From: Lachnospiraceae bacterium
Lineage (GTDB): Bacteria; Bacillota; Clostridia; Lachnospirales; Lachnospiraceae
Length of the DNA stretch: 64,000 nt
Assembly (NCBI GenBank): GCA_022845955.1
Contig: AP025576.1
Coordinates: 6,758,001-6,822,000, forward strand
Direction of reading: 5' to 3'
Positions 36,263 to 45,112 of the stretch are shown here, piece after piece. Both the position numbers and the translations under genes were made by a program. Each line of letters opens with the position of its first letter. The first letter of the stretch is position 1. A model generated the notes under the pieces. It was not told the origin of the DNA and made no database searches. It worked only from the letters and a program-made list of their open reading frames with translations.

Positions 36263-36560
36263 CGCATAGTTCCTTTCCGGATGCCGATTCTGATTCCGAA
36301 TACAACGGCAGCAACGCAGCAGGCTCCTGAACCGGAAGCTCAGGAGCCTTAACTGCTGCCGGATACACCGGCTGACACAATACACCGATTCCGTAAGCTG
36401 TGGAAATGTACAGCCGCAGGCGGTGTGCACACGGGAGTGTGCTGATGTACTTTGGAACAGCTTGCGGTCGCAGGGCACCTGCGTCCTGGCTGTCTGTTTT
36501 TCCCGGCGGGGACTCCCCGTCAGGCCGGAAAACTCCAGTTTCCGGATATGCTGTCAGCCG
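36263..36560 (-). ncRNA. Candidate retron msr-msd region
   Basis: The 300 bp upstream of the RT, in the RT's direction, are a run of strong hairpins: CCGGAAA/TTTCCGG, CGGGG/CCCCG, CGCAGG/CCTGCG, GCACAC/GTGTGC, GCTGT/ACAGC, GCCGG/CCGGC. Nearest the RT is a long one at 36307-36360 (outer GGCAGCA/TGCTGCC, inner 10-bp AGGCTCCTGA/TCAGGAGCCT). That layout fits short msr stems followed by a long msd stem. I could not settle the a1/a2 pair; TTTTCCGG near 36522 with CCGGAAAG at 36272-36279 is one 8-bp option. The ends and the priming G are not determined. Confidence 0.6.
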
Positions 36561-36648
36561 GGTATGTTTTTTATTTTAACACAACCCGGCCGTAATTTCC
36601 ATCATCCTCTGTCATTCTGTTTTTTTATTCACCAAACTGTTATCCCGG

Positions 36649-38241
36649 TTACCCCTCCTCTTTTCCGGGAATATCCGAAGGAATTGCAGCCAAAAGCTCC
36701 TCCAGCCGGTCCATATCCATGGGCTTCGCCAGATGATCATTCATCCCTGCCTCCAAAGCCGCCTGGATATCCTCCGCAAAGACATCCGCCGTCATGGCTA
36801 TCACAGGTATGGTCAAGGCATCCGGGCGGCCGGAAGCCCTCAGCTGTCTGACAGTGTCATAGCCGTTCATCCCGGGCATGCGGATATCCATTAATATCAC
36901 ATCATAAGAACCGGGCTCAGAACCGAGATACCTGTCCAGCCCTTCTTTTCCGCCGGAAGCCGTTTCCACCCTGGCTCCCGTCAGCTTCAGCAGTTCTTCT
37001 TCTATTTCCCGGTTTAACGGATTGTCTTCCACCAGCAGGATACGGCTTCCGGCCAGCCATTCCCATTTCTGTCTGCCGCTCTTTTTGGGTGCATCCTGCA
37101 TTTCTGTTTCCGTCCCCGCCGTTCCCAGGGAAAGTTCTACGAAAAAGCAGGAGCCCTTCCCCTCTTCGCTTTCAGCCCAAATCCTGCCTCCCATCACCTC
37201 CACAATGCTTTTGGAAATGATGAGGCCCAGGCCGGTTCCTTCCACGTTCCCGTCTTTTCTTTCTCTCTGGAAGGGTTCAAACAGATGCGCCATAAATCCT
37301 GGGGAAATGCCGATTCCCGAATCCCTGACCCAGAAAAGAAAATGAGCCGTTCCGTCATTGTACGCTTCCTCTTTCACTCCGAAGGTGATCTGTCCTCCCT
37401 CGGGGGTGTATTTCACAGCATTAGACAGAAGGTTTAAAAATACTCTGCGCAGGCCGAGTTCATCCCCGGTAAGCGACCCGTGCACCACCTGTTCCATGAT
37501 AAACGTGAGCTTCAGCTGTTTTTCCCCGCATTGGGTTTCTATCAGCTCCTTCAGCCCCGCAAGCAGATGGGAAAGAGAAAAGAACTCCTGGTCCACCGTA
37601 TATTTTCCCCGTTCTATTCGGGACATATCAAGCACATCATTTACCAGTTCCTGCAGATACGCACAGGCATTTTCCACCTTTTCCAGGCAACGGCTGCGTT
37701 TTTCTTCCTCTCCTTTACTGGCCTGCGCCAGCCTGGCCATACCCATAATGGCATTGATAGGTGTTCGGAATTCATGGGACATATCGGAGACAAGGCGGGT
37801 TTTTTCACGGCTTCGGCGTTCGGCTTCCTCAAGCTTTCCCCGCAGCGATTCTATCTCTTCCTGTTCCCCGGTGATATCACTGAAGAGAAAGACCTGCCGT
37901 GCCGGATTTCCTTTCTCCGGGAAAGAAGCCTGCACCCGCAGCCATATATTCTTCATTTTGAGGGAGTTATACACACAAAACGCGCTTTTTTCCCCTTTCA
38001 TCCACGATATAAGACGGCAGTACAGCCACCGGATAAGGGAATCCCCCGTCTCCTGCGCCGGATCCGCCATCCGGCCATCCTTGGTTATCCCCAGCTGCCT
38101 CCGGATCCCCCGGGAAAGATATACGAAATCCTTCTGTTCCCTGTCCATGATCAGGAAAAGCAGATCCGGCTCCTGTAACAGCCCGGTAATTATCTCTATT
38201 TCCTCATTTTTCTTAACGTAATTTTCCACATCTTTATTCAT
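36649..38241 (-). CDS. Hybrid sensor histidine kinase/response regulator
   Basis: A 530-residue soluble hybrid kinase. A PAS-like domain covers about 20-125; HisKA has SDMSHEFRTPINAIMGMARL, with H156; HATPase_c covers about 255-372 (N-box LLSNAVKYTP, GTGLGL); a C-terminal receiver covers about 400-525 with D452 in VILMDIRMPGMNG. No transmembrane segment is seen. ATG 38241 follows GGGGAGA. No separate output regulator or Hpt protein is adjacent. Its stop is about 90 bp upstream of the retron noncoding region on the same strand, and I see no terminator between them. Confidence 0.92.
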   Translation of the reverse strand: MNKDVENYVKKNEEIEIITGLLQEPDLLFLIMDREQKDFVYLSRGIRRQLGITKDGRMADPAQETGDSLIRWLYCRLISWMKGEKSAFCVYNSLKMKNIWLRVQASFPEKGNPARQVFLFSDITGEQEEIESLRGKLEEAERRSREKTRLVSDMSHEFRTPINAIMGMARLAQASKGEEEKRSRCLEKVENACAYLQELVNDVLDMSRIERGKYTVDQEFFSLSHLLAGLKELIETQCGEKQLKLTFIMEQVVHGSLTGDELGLRRVFLNLLSNAVKYTPEGGQITFGVKEEAYNDGTAHFLFWVRDSGIGISPGFMAHLFEPFQRERKDGNVEGTGLGLIISKSIVEVMGGRIWAESEEGKGSCFFVELSLGTAGTETEMQDAPKKSGRQKWEWLAGSRILLVEDNPLNREIEEELLKLTGARVETASGGKEGLDRYLGSEPGSYDVILMDIRMPGMNGYDTVRQLRASGRPDALTIPVIAMTADVFAEDIQAALEAGMNDHLAKPMDMDRLEELLAAIPSDIPGKEEG

Positions 38242-38364
38242 CTGTTCTCCCCGCAGCAGCCCCCAAAATATAGTATCTAATGTATACATTATATGCTTTA
38301 TACATCAGTTATGTAAAGAGTAGATTTTGGATATCATAATAGCAAAAAGAAGGGTTATGATATT

Positions 38365-38571
38365 ATGATTAAGCTGAGAGTCCTGGACATTCTTGCCCAG
38401 CAAAACCACTCTAAATACTGGCTGTATATCCAAATGAATCTGAGCTATCAGAATTTTAACCGCCTGGTCAATAACGAGACCCGGGCCATTCGTTATGAGA
38501 ATATAGAAAAGCTCTGCACCATACTGCAATGCACTCCGGACGAGCTGTTTGAAATAACTCCGGATGCATAA
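38365..38571 (+). CDS. Small XRE-type helix-turn-helix protein
   Basis: A 68-residue single HTH domain of the HTH_26/XRE kind (LRVLDILAQQNHSKYWLYIQ, then NFNRLVNNETRAIRYENIEK, LCTILQCTPDELF). Divergent from the hybrid kinase and upstream of the beta-helix gene. It could regulate either. Confidence 0.82.
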   Translation: MIKLRVLDILAQQNHSKYWLYIQMNLSYQNFNRLVNNETRAIRYENIEKLCTILQCTPDELFEITPDA

Positions 38572-38649
38572 CCCGCCTCCCTGCCCCGGCCTATTCTGCC
38601 ATTGACTGGCTCTTTTACACGGGCGCATGCATATAATAAGTTATTATCT

Positions 38650-38686
38650 CAAACTTCACAGGTGTCAAATGGCCCTGTGAAGTTTG
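38650..38686 (+). promoter_or_regulatory. Stem-loop in the leader of the beta-helix gene
   Basis: A perfect 13-bp inverted repeat (CAAACTTCACAGG / CCTGTGAAGTTTG) with an 11-nt loop lies 61 bp before the start of the large gene. No U-tract follows. It may be an operator for a dimeric regulator or a leader hairpin. Confidence 0.5.
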
Positions 38687-38747
38687 AATTATTATGTAAA
38701 AGGGGTAACTGTGAAGGTACGGAACAGTTACAAAAAGGTGATATTTT

Positions 38748-41378
38748 ATGGCACAGGTATCCAATGAAACGGAACTGGCATCCGCCCTTGCCGGTACCGA
38801 TTCTTCCATCCAGCTGACAGCGGACATATCCGTTACCGCTTCCCTTCCTGTCCGCCGGAGCGTAACTCTGAGCAGCCTTTCTCCGGGCTTTTATACGCTC
38901 AGCAAGGCGGCGTCCTTTTCTGATAATTTATTCCGCATTGAGTCCGGCGGCTCCCTCCGCCTGTCCCGGATTATCCTGGACGGGAACAGACAGTCCCATT
39001 CACAGGAGGACAACACGAACCGTTCCCTGATACGGGTAAACGGCGGTTCTCTTTATCTTGAAACCGCATCTGTTCTGCGCAACAATTATTCCGCTGCGGA
39101 GGGCGGCGGCATCTATCTCCAGGCCAATCCTTCCTTCCCCAACTCCCTGGTCATGAGCGGCGATTCCCGGATTACCGGCTGCGTTTCCAAAACCTCCGGC
39201 GGTGCGGCCGCCATGTTTCCCGGAACGGAGCAAGACCGGATCACCCTGACCGGGCAGGCCTCCCTTGCGGAAAACTATGCGGCAAACGGCGGCGGCCTAT
39301 ATCTGCGTTCCCTGTCCGAATCCCTGGGATGTTCCCTGACTTTGGAGGGAGAAACCACAGTCAGGGAAAACCATGCGTCTTCCACGGGAGGCGGCATCTG
39401 TTTTTCCGGATACCGCGGCGGGGGCGGTCCCGCCTCTCGGCTTACCCTCACCGGCAAAGCTGCTATCCGGGGCAACCAGGCCTATCATGGAGGAGGCATC
39501 TATTTTTACAGCTCCAACGAAGGGGATCTTCTGGACAGTTCCACCTCCTCCCCTCTTTCCCAAAATACGGCGGAAGGCAACGGCGGCGCTATTTTTATGG
39601 CAGCAGTGATATCCCCCGCCAAAATCCATCTTTCCGGTACGGTTATCCGGGAAAACCGGGCGGGAACAGGAGGCGCTCTTTATCTCCTGTCCGACTCCGG
39701 ATATGAACTACAGGCAGAGTCCTGTACTCTGGAACAAAATTCCGCGGTATCCGGTTCCTCCGGAAGCGGCGGCGGCCTGTGGCTGCAGAACCGTTCCGGC
39801 AGTCATGCATCCCGGCTTTCCTTCCATTCCTGTATTCTGGCCCATAATAAAGCCTCCGCCCAGGGAGGCGCTATAGCCCTGTTCAGCGGTACCGCCGCCT
39901 GTACCTTCGAACTGGCGGACTGTAATATAACGGAAAACAGCGCGTCATCCCACGGCGGCGGGCTGCTGGCGGGCGGAAACGGGGAAGGGACGCTGGTGTT
40001 TACAGACAGCCGTTTTACAGGCAATGAAGCGGGCAGCAGCGGCGGCGCTGTTTATTACAGCAACGGCGGCGGAAACAGCCGGTTAACCGCCGGAAACGTA
40101 CGCTTTGAAGGGAACCGGGCGGGTTATGAAGGCGGCGCCCTGCGCATTAATTCCGGCACCGGCACACTCCGTGCAAACCTGGAACGCTGCCGGATCACAG
40201 GCAATACGGCGGACAATAACAGCGGCGGCGGGATATGGATGGGAGGGCCGGATACCAGCCTCCTGCTTTCCAACAAAACCCTGACGGCGGATAATATATC
40301 CCGTATTGGAAACGGGGGCGGGATTTACTGCAATACGGACAACGGCACGCTCACCCTGGACGGCACGGCGGAGATCCGGAACAACCAGGCCGGCACGGAA
40401 GAAAGCGATTTCGGCGGGCACGGCGGCGGAATCTGCGCGGTTCCCTGTCATATTATCCTGGATGCCGGCAGCCTGCTTTCTGAAAACAGAGCTTTTCTGT
40501 ACGGGGGAGGGATCAGTCTGGCGGAAAACTCTGTTCTGGAGGTAAACGGCGCGGCGATCCGTTCCAACACGGCCGGAAAGCAGGGAGGCGGCATCCGTAA
40601 CCACGGAGGCAGCACCGTCAATATGGGCGCCGGAGATATCTCCCTGAATACGGCTTCTGTGGGCGGCGGGATTTATAATGACATCGGCTCCCAGGTTTAT
40701 ATGACACAGAAGGCTTCCCTCGGGTCCGCCGGTTTGAACAACGCCTTATCCCATGCGTCCGGAATTTACAACAACGGGGAATTTTATACGGAAGGCCAGA
40801 GGGATATTTCCAACGGATTTTATATCGAAGACCGGGATGCCGTTGTTTTTCTGGAAGGGCCGCTATCCTCCGGCTCCCTTCTTCAGCTGGATAACTCGGG
40901 CTATGTTTCCCCTAACCCGGAAGGCAACCCCATTATAGTGGGGGAGGGTACCCCATCTTATCCGGTTTTAAGCGCACAGGATGCAGAGGCCTTCCGAGAA
41001 CCGCCTCAGGACTTTGAAGGGTGGGAAATCCGGCTGGGTACTGGCGAAACCCAAATCTGGCTTATTCCTGTGGTATATACGATACATTATGAAAACCTGG
41101 AAGGCAGCAGCCATACCAATCCGGATACCTACACGGTCAATACACCGGATATCTATGTAAATCCGCCGGATCCCAGGCCGGGCTACCGGTTTGCCGGCTG
41201 GTATGATGCCCCGGAAAACGGGCGCCTGGTTACGGTAATTTTGCAGGGCAGCACAGGTGACCTCCTCCTTTATGCCCGCTGGCTTCCTCTCCGGCCCGGA
41301 AGGCCCCGCCTTCCCAACCGTATCTGCAGGCCCGGGGAACCCTCCTGCTGTTACCGCCGGCGCGGCTGCCGTTATTAA
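38748..41378 (+). CDS. Large right-handed beta-helix repeat protein with InlB-type C-terminal repeat
   Basis: 876 residues. From about 90 to 680 there are some 20 repeats with the pattern (S/T)xNxA...GGGI(Y/C)L, the parallel beta-helix signature seen in polymorphic adhesin-like proteins. Residues about 770-845 (YTIHYENLEG, then PDPRPGYRFAGWYD and LLLYARW) match the Listeria-Bacteroides/InlB B-repeat. The N-terminus MAQVSNETELASALAG has no signal peptide, and there is no LPxTG or S-layer anchor. The last 25 residues are basic and Cys-rich (CRPGEPSCCYRRRGCRY). A surface or spore-coat role is possible, but the export route is not evident. ATG 38748 follows AAAGGTG. A 21-bp-stem terminator follows the stop. 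Confidence 0.8.
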   Translation: MAQVSNETELASALAGTDSSIQLTADISVTASLPVRRSVTLSSLSPGFYTLSKAASFSDNLFRIESGGSLRLSRIILDGNRQSHSQEDNTNRSLIRVNGGSLYLETASVLRNNYSAAEGGGIYLQANPSFPNSLVMSGDSRITGCVSKTSGGAAAMFPGTEQDRITLTGQASLAENYAANGGGLYLRSLSESLGCSLTLEGETTVRENHASSTGGGICFSGYRGGGGPASRLTLTGKAAIRGNQAYHGGGIYFYSSNEGDLLDSSTSSPLSQNTAEGNGGAIFMAAVISPAKIHLSGTVIRENRAGTGGALYLLSDSGYELQAESCTLEQNSAVSGSSGSGGGLWLQNRSGSHASRLSFHSCILAHNKASAQGGAIALFSGTAACTFELADCNITENSASSHGGGLLAGGNGEGTLVFTDSRFTGNEAGSSGGAVYYSNGGGNSRLTAGNVRFEGNRAGYEGGALRINSGTGTLRANLERCRITGNTADNNSGGGIWMGGPDTSLLLSNKTLTADNISRIGNGGGIYCNTDNGTLTLDGTAEIRNNQAGTEESDFGGHGGGICAVPCHIILDAGSLLSENRAFLYGGGISLAENSVLEVNGAAIRSNTAGKQGGGIRNHGGSTVNMGAGDISLNTASVGGGIYNDIGSQVYMTQKASLGSAGLNNALSHASGIYNNGEFYTEGQRDISNGFYIEDRDAVVFLEGPLSSGSLLQLDNSGYVSPNPEGNPIIVGEGTPSYPVLSAQDAEAFREPPQDFEGWEIRLGTGETQIWLIPVVYTIHYENLEGSSHTNPDTYTVNTPDIYVNPPDPRPGYRFAGWYDAPENGRLVTVILQGSTGDLLLYARWLPLRPGRPRLPNRICRPGEPSCCYRRRGCRY

Positions 41379-41394
41379 TAAAGACGCACGGAAT

Positions 41395-41444
41395 AAAACA
41401 GGGCTTCCCGGAGACGGAATAAGTCTCCGGGAAGCCCTGTTTTA
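41395..41444. terminator. Bidirectional terminator
   Basis: A 21-bp perfect stem (AAAACAGGGCTTCCCGGAGAC and its complement) with a 7-nt loop; A-run before and T-run after. It serves both convergent genes. Confidence 0.92.
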
Positions 41445-41475
41445 TTATACTTTCCCCGGTATGCACCGCTGCATC

Positions 41476-42462
41476 CTACAGCATGGTGCTGCGCAGCTCC
41501 TCCGGGCTTTTGGCGCTCAGATAGGCGGGGGCGATGTCAAATACGGTCCTGCAGCCGCTCTGGCCCTCCTGCCCCAGCCGGAAAGCCGCCCGGGCAAATG
41601 CCGTGAGGACGGAAGAGGTAAAGGCCGGATTGGAATCCAGTTTCAGGCTGTACTCAATCACGTTTCCATATTCTTCTTCCCATCCTGTCTTCCCGCTGCG
41701 GATTACAAACCCGCCATGAGGGATGCCGCTGTGATCCCGGGCCATTTCCTCTTCACTGATGAAATGGACGGTGGTGTCGTAGTCGGCAAAATAATTGGGC
41801 ATGGCCTTGATTTCTTCCTCAATGCGCCCTTTATCCGCCCCTTCTTTTACAACAACAAAACATTCCCTGGTATGCTTCTGCCTGGTGGTCAGCTCCGTAT
41901 TTTCGCCTGCCCTGACACGGTCCAGGGCTTCCTTTACCGGAATGGTATACTGCCTGGCGTCAGCCACCCCTTCGATCCTGCGTACGGCATCGGAATGCCC
42001 CTGGCTTACCCCTTTCCCCCAGAAGGTATCATCCTTTCCCCGGGGAAGGATGGCGTTGGCATACAGCCGGTTCAGGGAGAACATTCCCGGATCCCAGCCG
42101 CAGGATATAATCCCCACCTTGCCGCCTTCCTTTGCCGCCGCATCTACAGCCGCATAATGCTCCGGTATCTTTGCATGGGTATCGAAGCTGTCTATCACAT
42201 GAAAATACCGGGCAAATTCCGGCGTCTGTACCGGCAGATCCGTAGCGCTGCCTCCGCACAGTATCATTACATCTATCTTATCCTTCCAGTCCGGCGCCTC
42301 TTCTATTTTACAGACAGGAACACCTTCCGTCAGAATGGAAACCGTCTGCGGATCACGTCTGGTAAAGACCGCCGCCAGTTCCATGTCCGGGTTCTGTCTG
42401 ACAGCGCATTCCACGCCCTTTCCCAGATTGCCATATCCCAGGATACCAATTCTAATACTCAT
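41476..42462 (-). CDS. ddh: meso-Diaminopimelate D-dehydrogenase
   Basis: A 328-residue NADPH-dependent dehydrogenase forming meso-diaminopimelate in one step from tetrahydrodipicolinate and ammonia. The N-terminal Rossmann motif is IGILGYGNLGKGVE. Typical Ddh stretches include SFDTHAKIPEHYAAVD, CGWDPGMFSLNR, WGKGVSQGHSDA and IPHGGFVIRSG. ATG 42462 has AGGAGG with 6-nt spacing; the earlier in-frame ATG 42468 abuts the ribosome site. Cytosolic enzyme for lysine and cell-wall synthesis, apparently monocistronic. Confidence 0.95.
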   Translation of the reverse strand: MSIRIGILGYGNLGKGVECAVRQNPDMELAAVFTRRDPQTVSILTEGVPVCKIEEAPDWKDKIDVMILCGGSATDLPVQTPEFARYFHVIDSFDTHAKIPEHYAAVDAAAKEGGKVGIISCGWDPGMFSLNRLYANAILPRGKDDTFWGKGVSQGHSDAVRRIEGVADARQYTIPVKEALDRVRAGENTELTTRQKHTRECFVVVKEGADKGRIEEEIKAMPNYFADYDTTVHFISEEEMARDHSGIPHGGFVIRSGKTGWEEEYGNVIEYSLKLDSNPAFTSSVLTAFARAAFRLGQEGQSGCRTVFDIAPAYLSAKSPEELRSTML

Positions 42463-42574
42463 CTTCATCCTCCTAGTTTCAGTCCTATACTTCGTTTTCT
42501 GTTGTTAAGTATATCGCTTTTCAGGCAGGATGCCAATACTTTTCCAATGATTTTTCTCCGCACCGGCGAAATGG

Positions 42575-43966
42575 CTATCTGCGGTACATGGTCAGATAGG
42601 ATTTTGTGTTTTCTATCATGGCTTCGAACAGGTCTTTGGCATCTTCCAGACCGATTTCCATGTTGGGATCCATGCAGAAGGCCTGGAAGGCCAGATCCAG
42701 ATCTCTGGAGGCCGCAGCCTGTACGGTAAGTTCCTGGATACCGCAAACTCTGCTTACCAGGGGATAAATGCTCTCCGGCAGCGGGCCTGCAAAGACAGGT
42801 CTTACGGAATCTGCGCTGAAATGGGCATTGGTTTCCACCACCGCGCCGAGAGGCAGGTTGGGGATCTGTCCGTAATTGGGAATATTTACGTTGGTAACCA
42901 GGTCGCGGAGGCCGAGCAGGGAACGCATCTGCTGTACCCCTTCTTCTCCGGTGGTATGGATGACCATTTGTTCTTCTCCCCGATACAGCCTTTCGCTTCT
43001 TTGCAGGCGTTTTTCCAGATCTTCCTTCCTCCAGGAGACGGGGGTAAGGTTAAATCCCCAGGAATGGGCGGTTTCCGGGTTTCTTAGATACCAGGATCCG
43101 GGGCAGAACTCCGCCAGATGCCGGTCGCCTGCAGCGGCGATAGCCCCGTACTTCAGGAAGAGATCCAGTTTCACTTTTTCCATGGAATCAAAAAAGCGGT
43201 TCATCCAGTTTTCATCTGTTTTTTCTCCGAAGCCGGTATCCCGGTATTTCAGGGCGAATTCCCGGTATACGGGGAACAGGTCCATGTTCTTATACTGCGC
43301 GGCGGTAAGCCAGGTAAAGTGGTTGATTCCCACTACATTGACACGGATATCCTCTCTCCGGGCATCCCGGATCCCTGTGATATCTTCCAGCGCTTTCCCC
43401 AGAAGCTTCTGGGTTCCGAAAACCTCATGGCAGCAGCCGAAAGCTTTGATTTGGGGAAAGGTATGATACAGCGTTTTCACGCATACCGTCATGGGATTGG
43501 TATAGTTGATAACCCAGGCTTTGGGACAAAATTCTTTAATGGCACGGGCAATTTCCTCAAACATGGGAACCACGCGCAGCGCCCGGATCAGGCCGCCGGG
43601 GCCTGTAGTATCTCCTACGGACTGGTAAATACCGTATTTTTCCGGCGTATGCACATCGCTTTCCATCTCATCAAAGGTGCCGGGTATGATGGAAATCACC
43701 ACAAAGTCCGCTCCTTCAAGCGCATCACCGATGGAATCCACCGCCTTGTAATCCCATGGGGATCGGCAGTCCGCAAGCTCCTTCACCTTATTTCCAATCA
43801 CTTCGTTTTTACCGGCGGCCTCCCGGTCAATATCATACAGATATACGCTTCCGCTCATGTCATCCGCCGCGGCCAGATCACTCATAAGCCCCCATGCCCA
43901 TCCCCGGGAACCTCCTCCTATATATGCGATCTTGATATCTTCCGCCCTGTCGTTTACATACCTCAT
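42575..43966 (-). CDS. lplD: Alpha-galacturonidase-like GH4 enzyme (LplD type)
   Basis: A 463-residue NAD- and metal-dependent GH4 hydrolase. Rossmann motif IKIAYIGGGSRGWAWGLMSD, NYTNPMTVC (154-162), metal ligands C179 and H180 in FGCCHEVFGTQ, and RVNVVGINHFTW. It closely follows my memory of Bacillus LplD, an alpha-galacturonidase, and differs clearly from the MelA-type GH4 at 10.6 kb. ATG 43966 follows AAGGAGGAA. Cytosolic; probably cleaves imported pectin-derived oligogalacturonides or related sugars. Divergent AraC gene at 44.2 kb; three TAGCAC boxes overlap its promoter. Confidence 0.85.
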   Translation of the reverse strand: MRYVNDRAEDIKIAYIGGGSRGWAWGLMSDLAAADDMSGSVYLYDIDREAAGKNEVIGNKVKELADCRSPWDYKAVDSIGDALEGADFVVISIIPGTFDEMESDVHTPEKYGIYQSVGDTTGPGGLIRALRVVPMFEEIARAIKEFCPKAWVINYTNPMTVCVKTLYHTFPQIKAFGCCHEVFGTQKLLGKALEDITGIRDARREDIRVNVVGINHFTWLTAAQYKNMDLFPVYREFALKYRDTGFGEKTDENWMNRFFDSMEKVKLDLFLKYGAIAAAGDRHLAEFCPGSWYLRNPETAHSWGFNLTPVSWRKEDLEKRLQRSERLYRGEEQMVIHTTGEEGVQQMRSLLGLRDLVTNVNIPNYGQIPNLPLGAVVETNAHFSADSVRPVFAGPLPESIYPLVSRVCGIQELTVQAAASRDLDLAFQAFCMDPNMEIGLEDAKDLFEAMIENTKSYLTMYRR

Positions 43967-43992
43967 ACCGTTCCTCCTTCTGTCTGCTGTAA

Positions 43993-44028
43993 TAGCACGT
44001 CTTATAGCACTATACTAGCACGCAACAA
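43993..44028 (-). promoter_or_regulatory. lplD promoter with three TAGCAC operator-like boxes
   Basis: On the minus strand -35 TTGTTG (44028-44023), a 16-bp spacer and -10 TATAAG (44006-44001). TAGCAC occurs at 43993-43998, 44005-44010 and 44016-44021, i.e. spaced 12 and 11 bp, about one helical turn, and overlapping the core promoter. Direct repeats of this spacing suit an AraC-type regulator, probably the divergent gene. Confidence 0.55.
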
Positions 44029-44200
44029 TTAATAATACCGTAAAAAAAATGCTTTCCGTATGACCTGACCGTTCATATATTGCTATTTAATTATTCTGTG
44101 TTTATAATGAAGCTGTCCCCTGCCGGTACTGCCTGCCGTACAGGCGGCACACGCCGTGCAGGAAAATCGACTGTATAACAGGAGGGAGGTACTGGAACCT

Positions 44201-45061
44201 ATGCTTCACACTTCATTTGCCCCCTATGAAGATTTTCTGGTGGAATATGTCCGGAACCCGGAAAGAAATGATATGAAGGTACAGCATTACCATGATACAT
44301 ATGAGTTCTATCTGCAGATGGCGGGGGAACGGACCCTGATCCTCAACGACATCTGTTATACCCTGCGGCCGGGAGATCTGTATATCTTAAAGCCCTTTGA
44401 GATCCATTACACCGAAAGCCGCGGCTCGGAATATTATGAACGTTATGTCATTAATCTGTCGACTTCCTTTCTCCGCATCCTGCTGACGGAAGGGGAGACG
44501 CGGCTCCTGCTGGATAAACTGGAATCCTGCGTGCTGCATCTGTCTCCGGAGCAGGCCGGCGAAGCCCTTGACTGCTTCCGGAAAACGGAACGCTATCACA
44601 AAAGGACCGGGTTTCTGGCAGGAAAGCTGGTATGCTCCTCTATCCTGCAGCTTCTCCTGTTCCTTACGGAGCTGACGGAAAAAGCGGCGCTTCCGGATAT
44701 TCTGGAGGGAAAAAGCATCCAGCCGGAAATCGTCACTGTCATTCATTATATCAACCGGCATTACCAGGAAAACCTTTCCCTGGAGGAAGCGGCGGAACTG
44801 GTGCATATGAGCCGGTATCATTTCTGCCGTCTCTTTCATGAAGCCACAGGCGCCACTTTTCTGGAATATCTGTATAATGTACGTCTGGCCAAGGTACACC
44901 AGTTCCTTCTAACCACCACGCTGCCCCTGAGTGATATCGCAGCCAAATGCGGGTTTGCCTCAACCGCCCATCTTTCCCGGGTTTTCCGGGTCGCCTACGG
45001 GATGTCGCCGCGCAGCTTCCGCAAGACGGCGTTACCCGGTCAGGCCTCCAAAAAACCCTGA
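44201..45061 (+). CDS. AraC family transcriptional regulator
   Basis: A 286-residue regulator: cupin-type ligand domain at about 10-140 (HYHDTYEFYLQMAGERTLIL, then GDLYILKPFEIHY) and an AraC HTH pair at about 180-280 (AAELVHMSRYHFCRLF, then DIAAKCGFASTAHLSRVF). ATG 44201 has GGAGGGAGGT about 10 nt upstream; GTG 44156 would add 15 residues without a good ribosome site. It is divergent from lplD and is its likely regulator. The sensed sugar is not evident. Confidence 0.88.
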   Translation: MLHTSFAPYEDFLVEYVRNPERNDMKVQHYHDTYEFYLQMAGERTLILNDICYTLRPGDLYILKPFEIHYTESRGSEYYERYVINLSTSFLRILLTEGETRLLLDKLESCVLHLSPEQAGEALDCFRKTERYHKRTGFLAGKLVCSSILQLLLFLTELTEKAALPDILEGKSIQPEIVTVIHYINRHYQENLSLEEAAELVHMSRYHFCRLFHEATGATFLEYLYNVRLAKVHQFLLTTTLPLSDIAAKCGFASTAHLSRVFRVAYGMSPRSFRKTALPGQASKKP

Positions 45062-45112
45062 GGTTTTCAGGAGACCACCAGCAGGGATCCAATCGTGGAA
45101 AGCAGGGCGCCG

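Noticed and set aside
36263..36478. Extended N-terminus of the RT (open frame back to 36478)
   Set aside because: It is Arg/Cys-rich, unlike any RT, lacks a ribosome site and overlaps the hairpin-rich region. ATG 36262 with AAAGGA gives the normal retron RT length.
41257..42729. 490-codon plus-strand open frame
   Set aside because: It lies wholly antisense to ddh and lplD, both well conserved, and has no ribosome site.
43993..44021. CRISPR-like short repeats (TAGCAC x3)
   Set aside because: Six-base units at 11-12-bp spacing are operator half-sites, not repeats with spacers. No CRISPR array or cas gene was seen.
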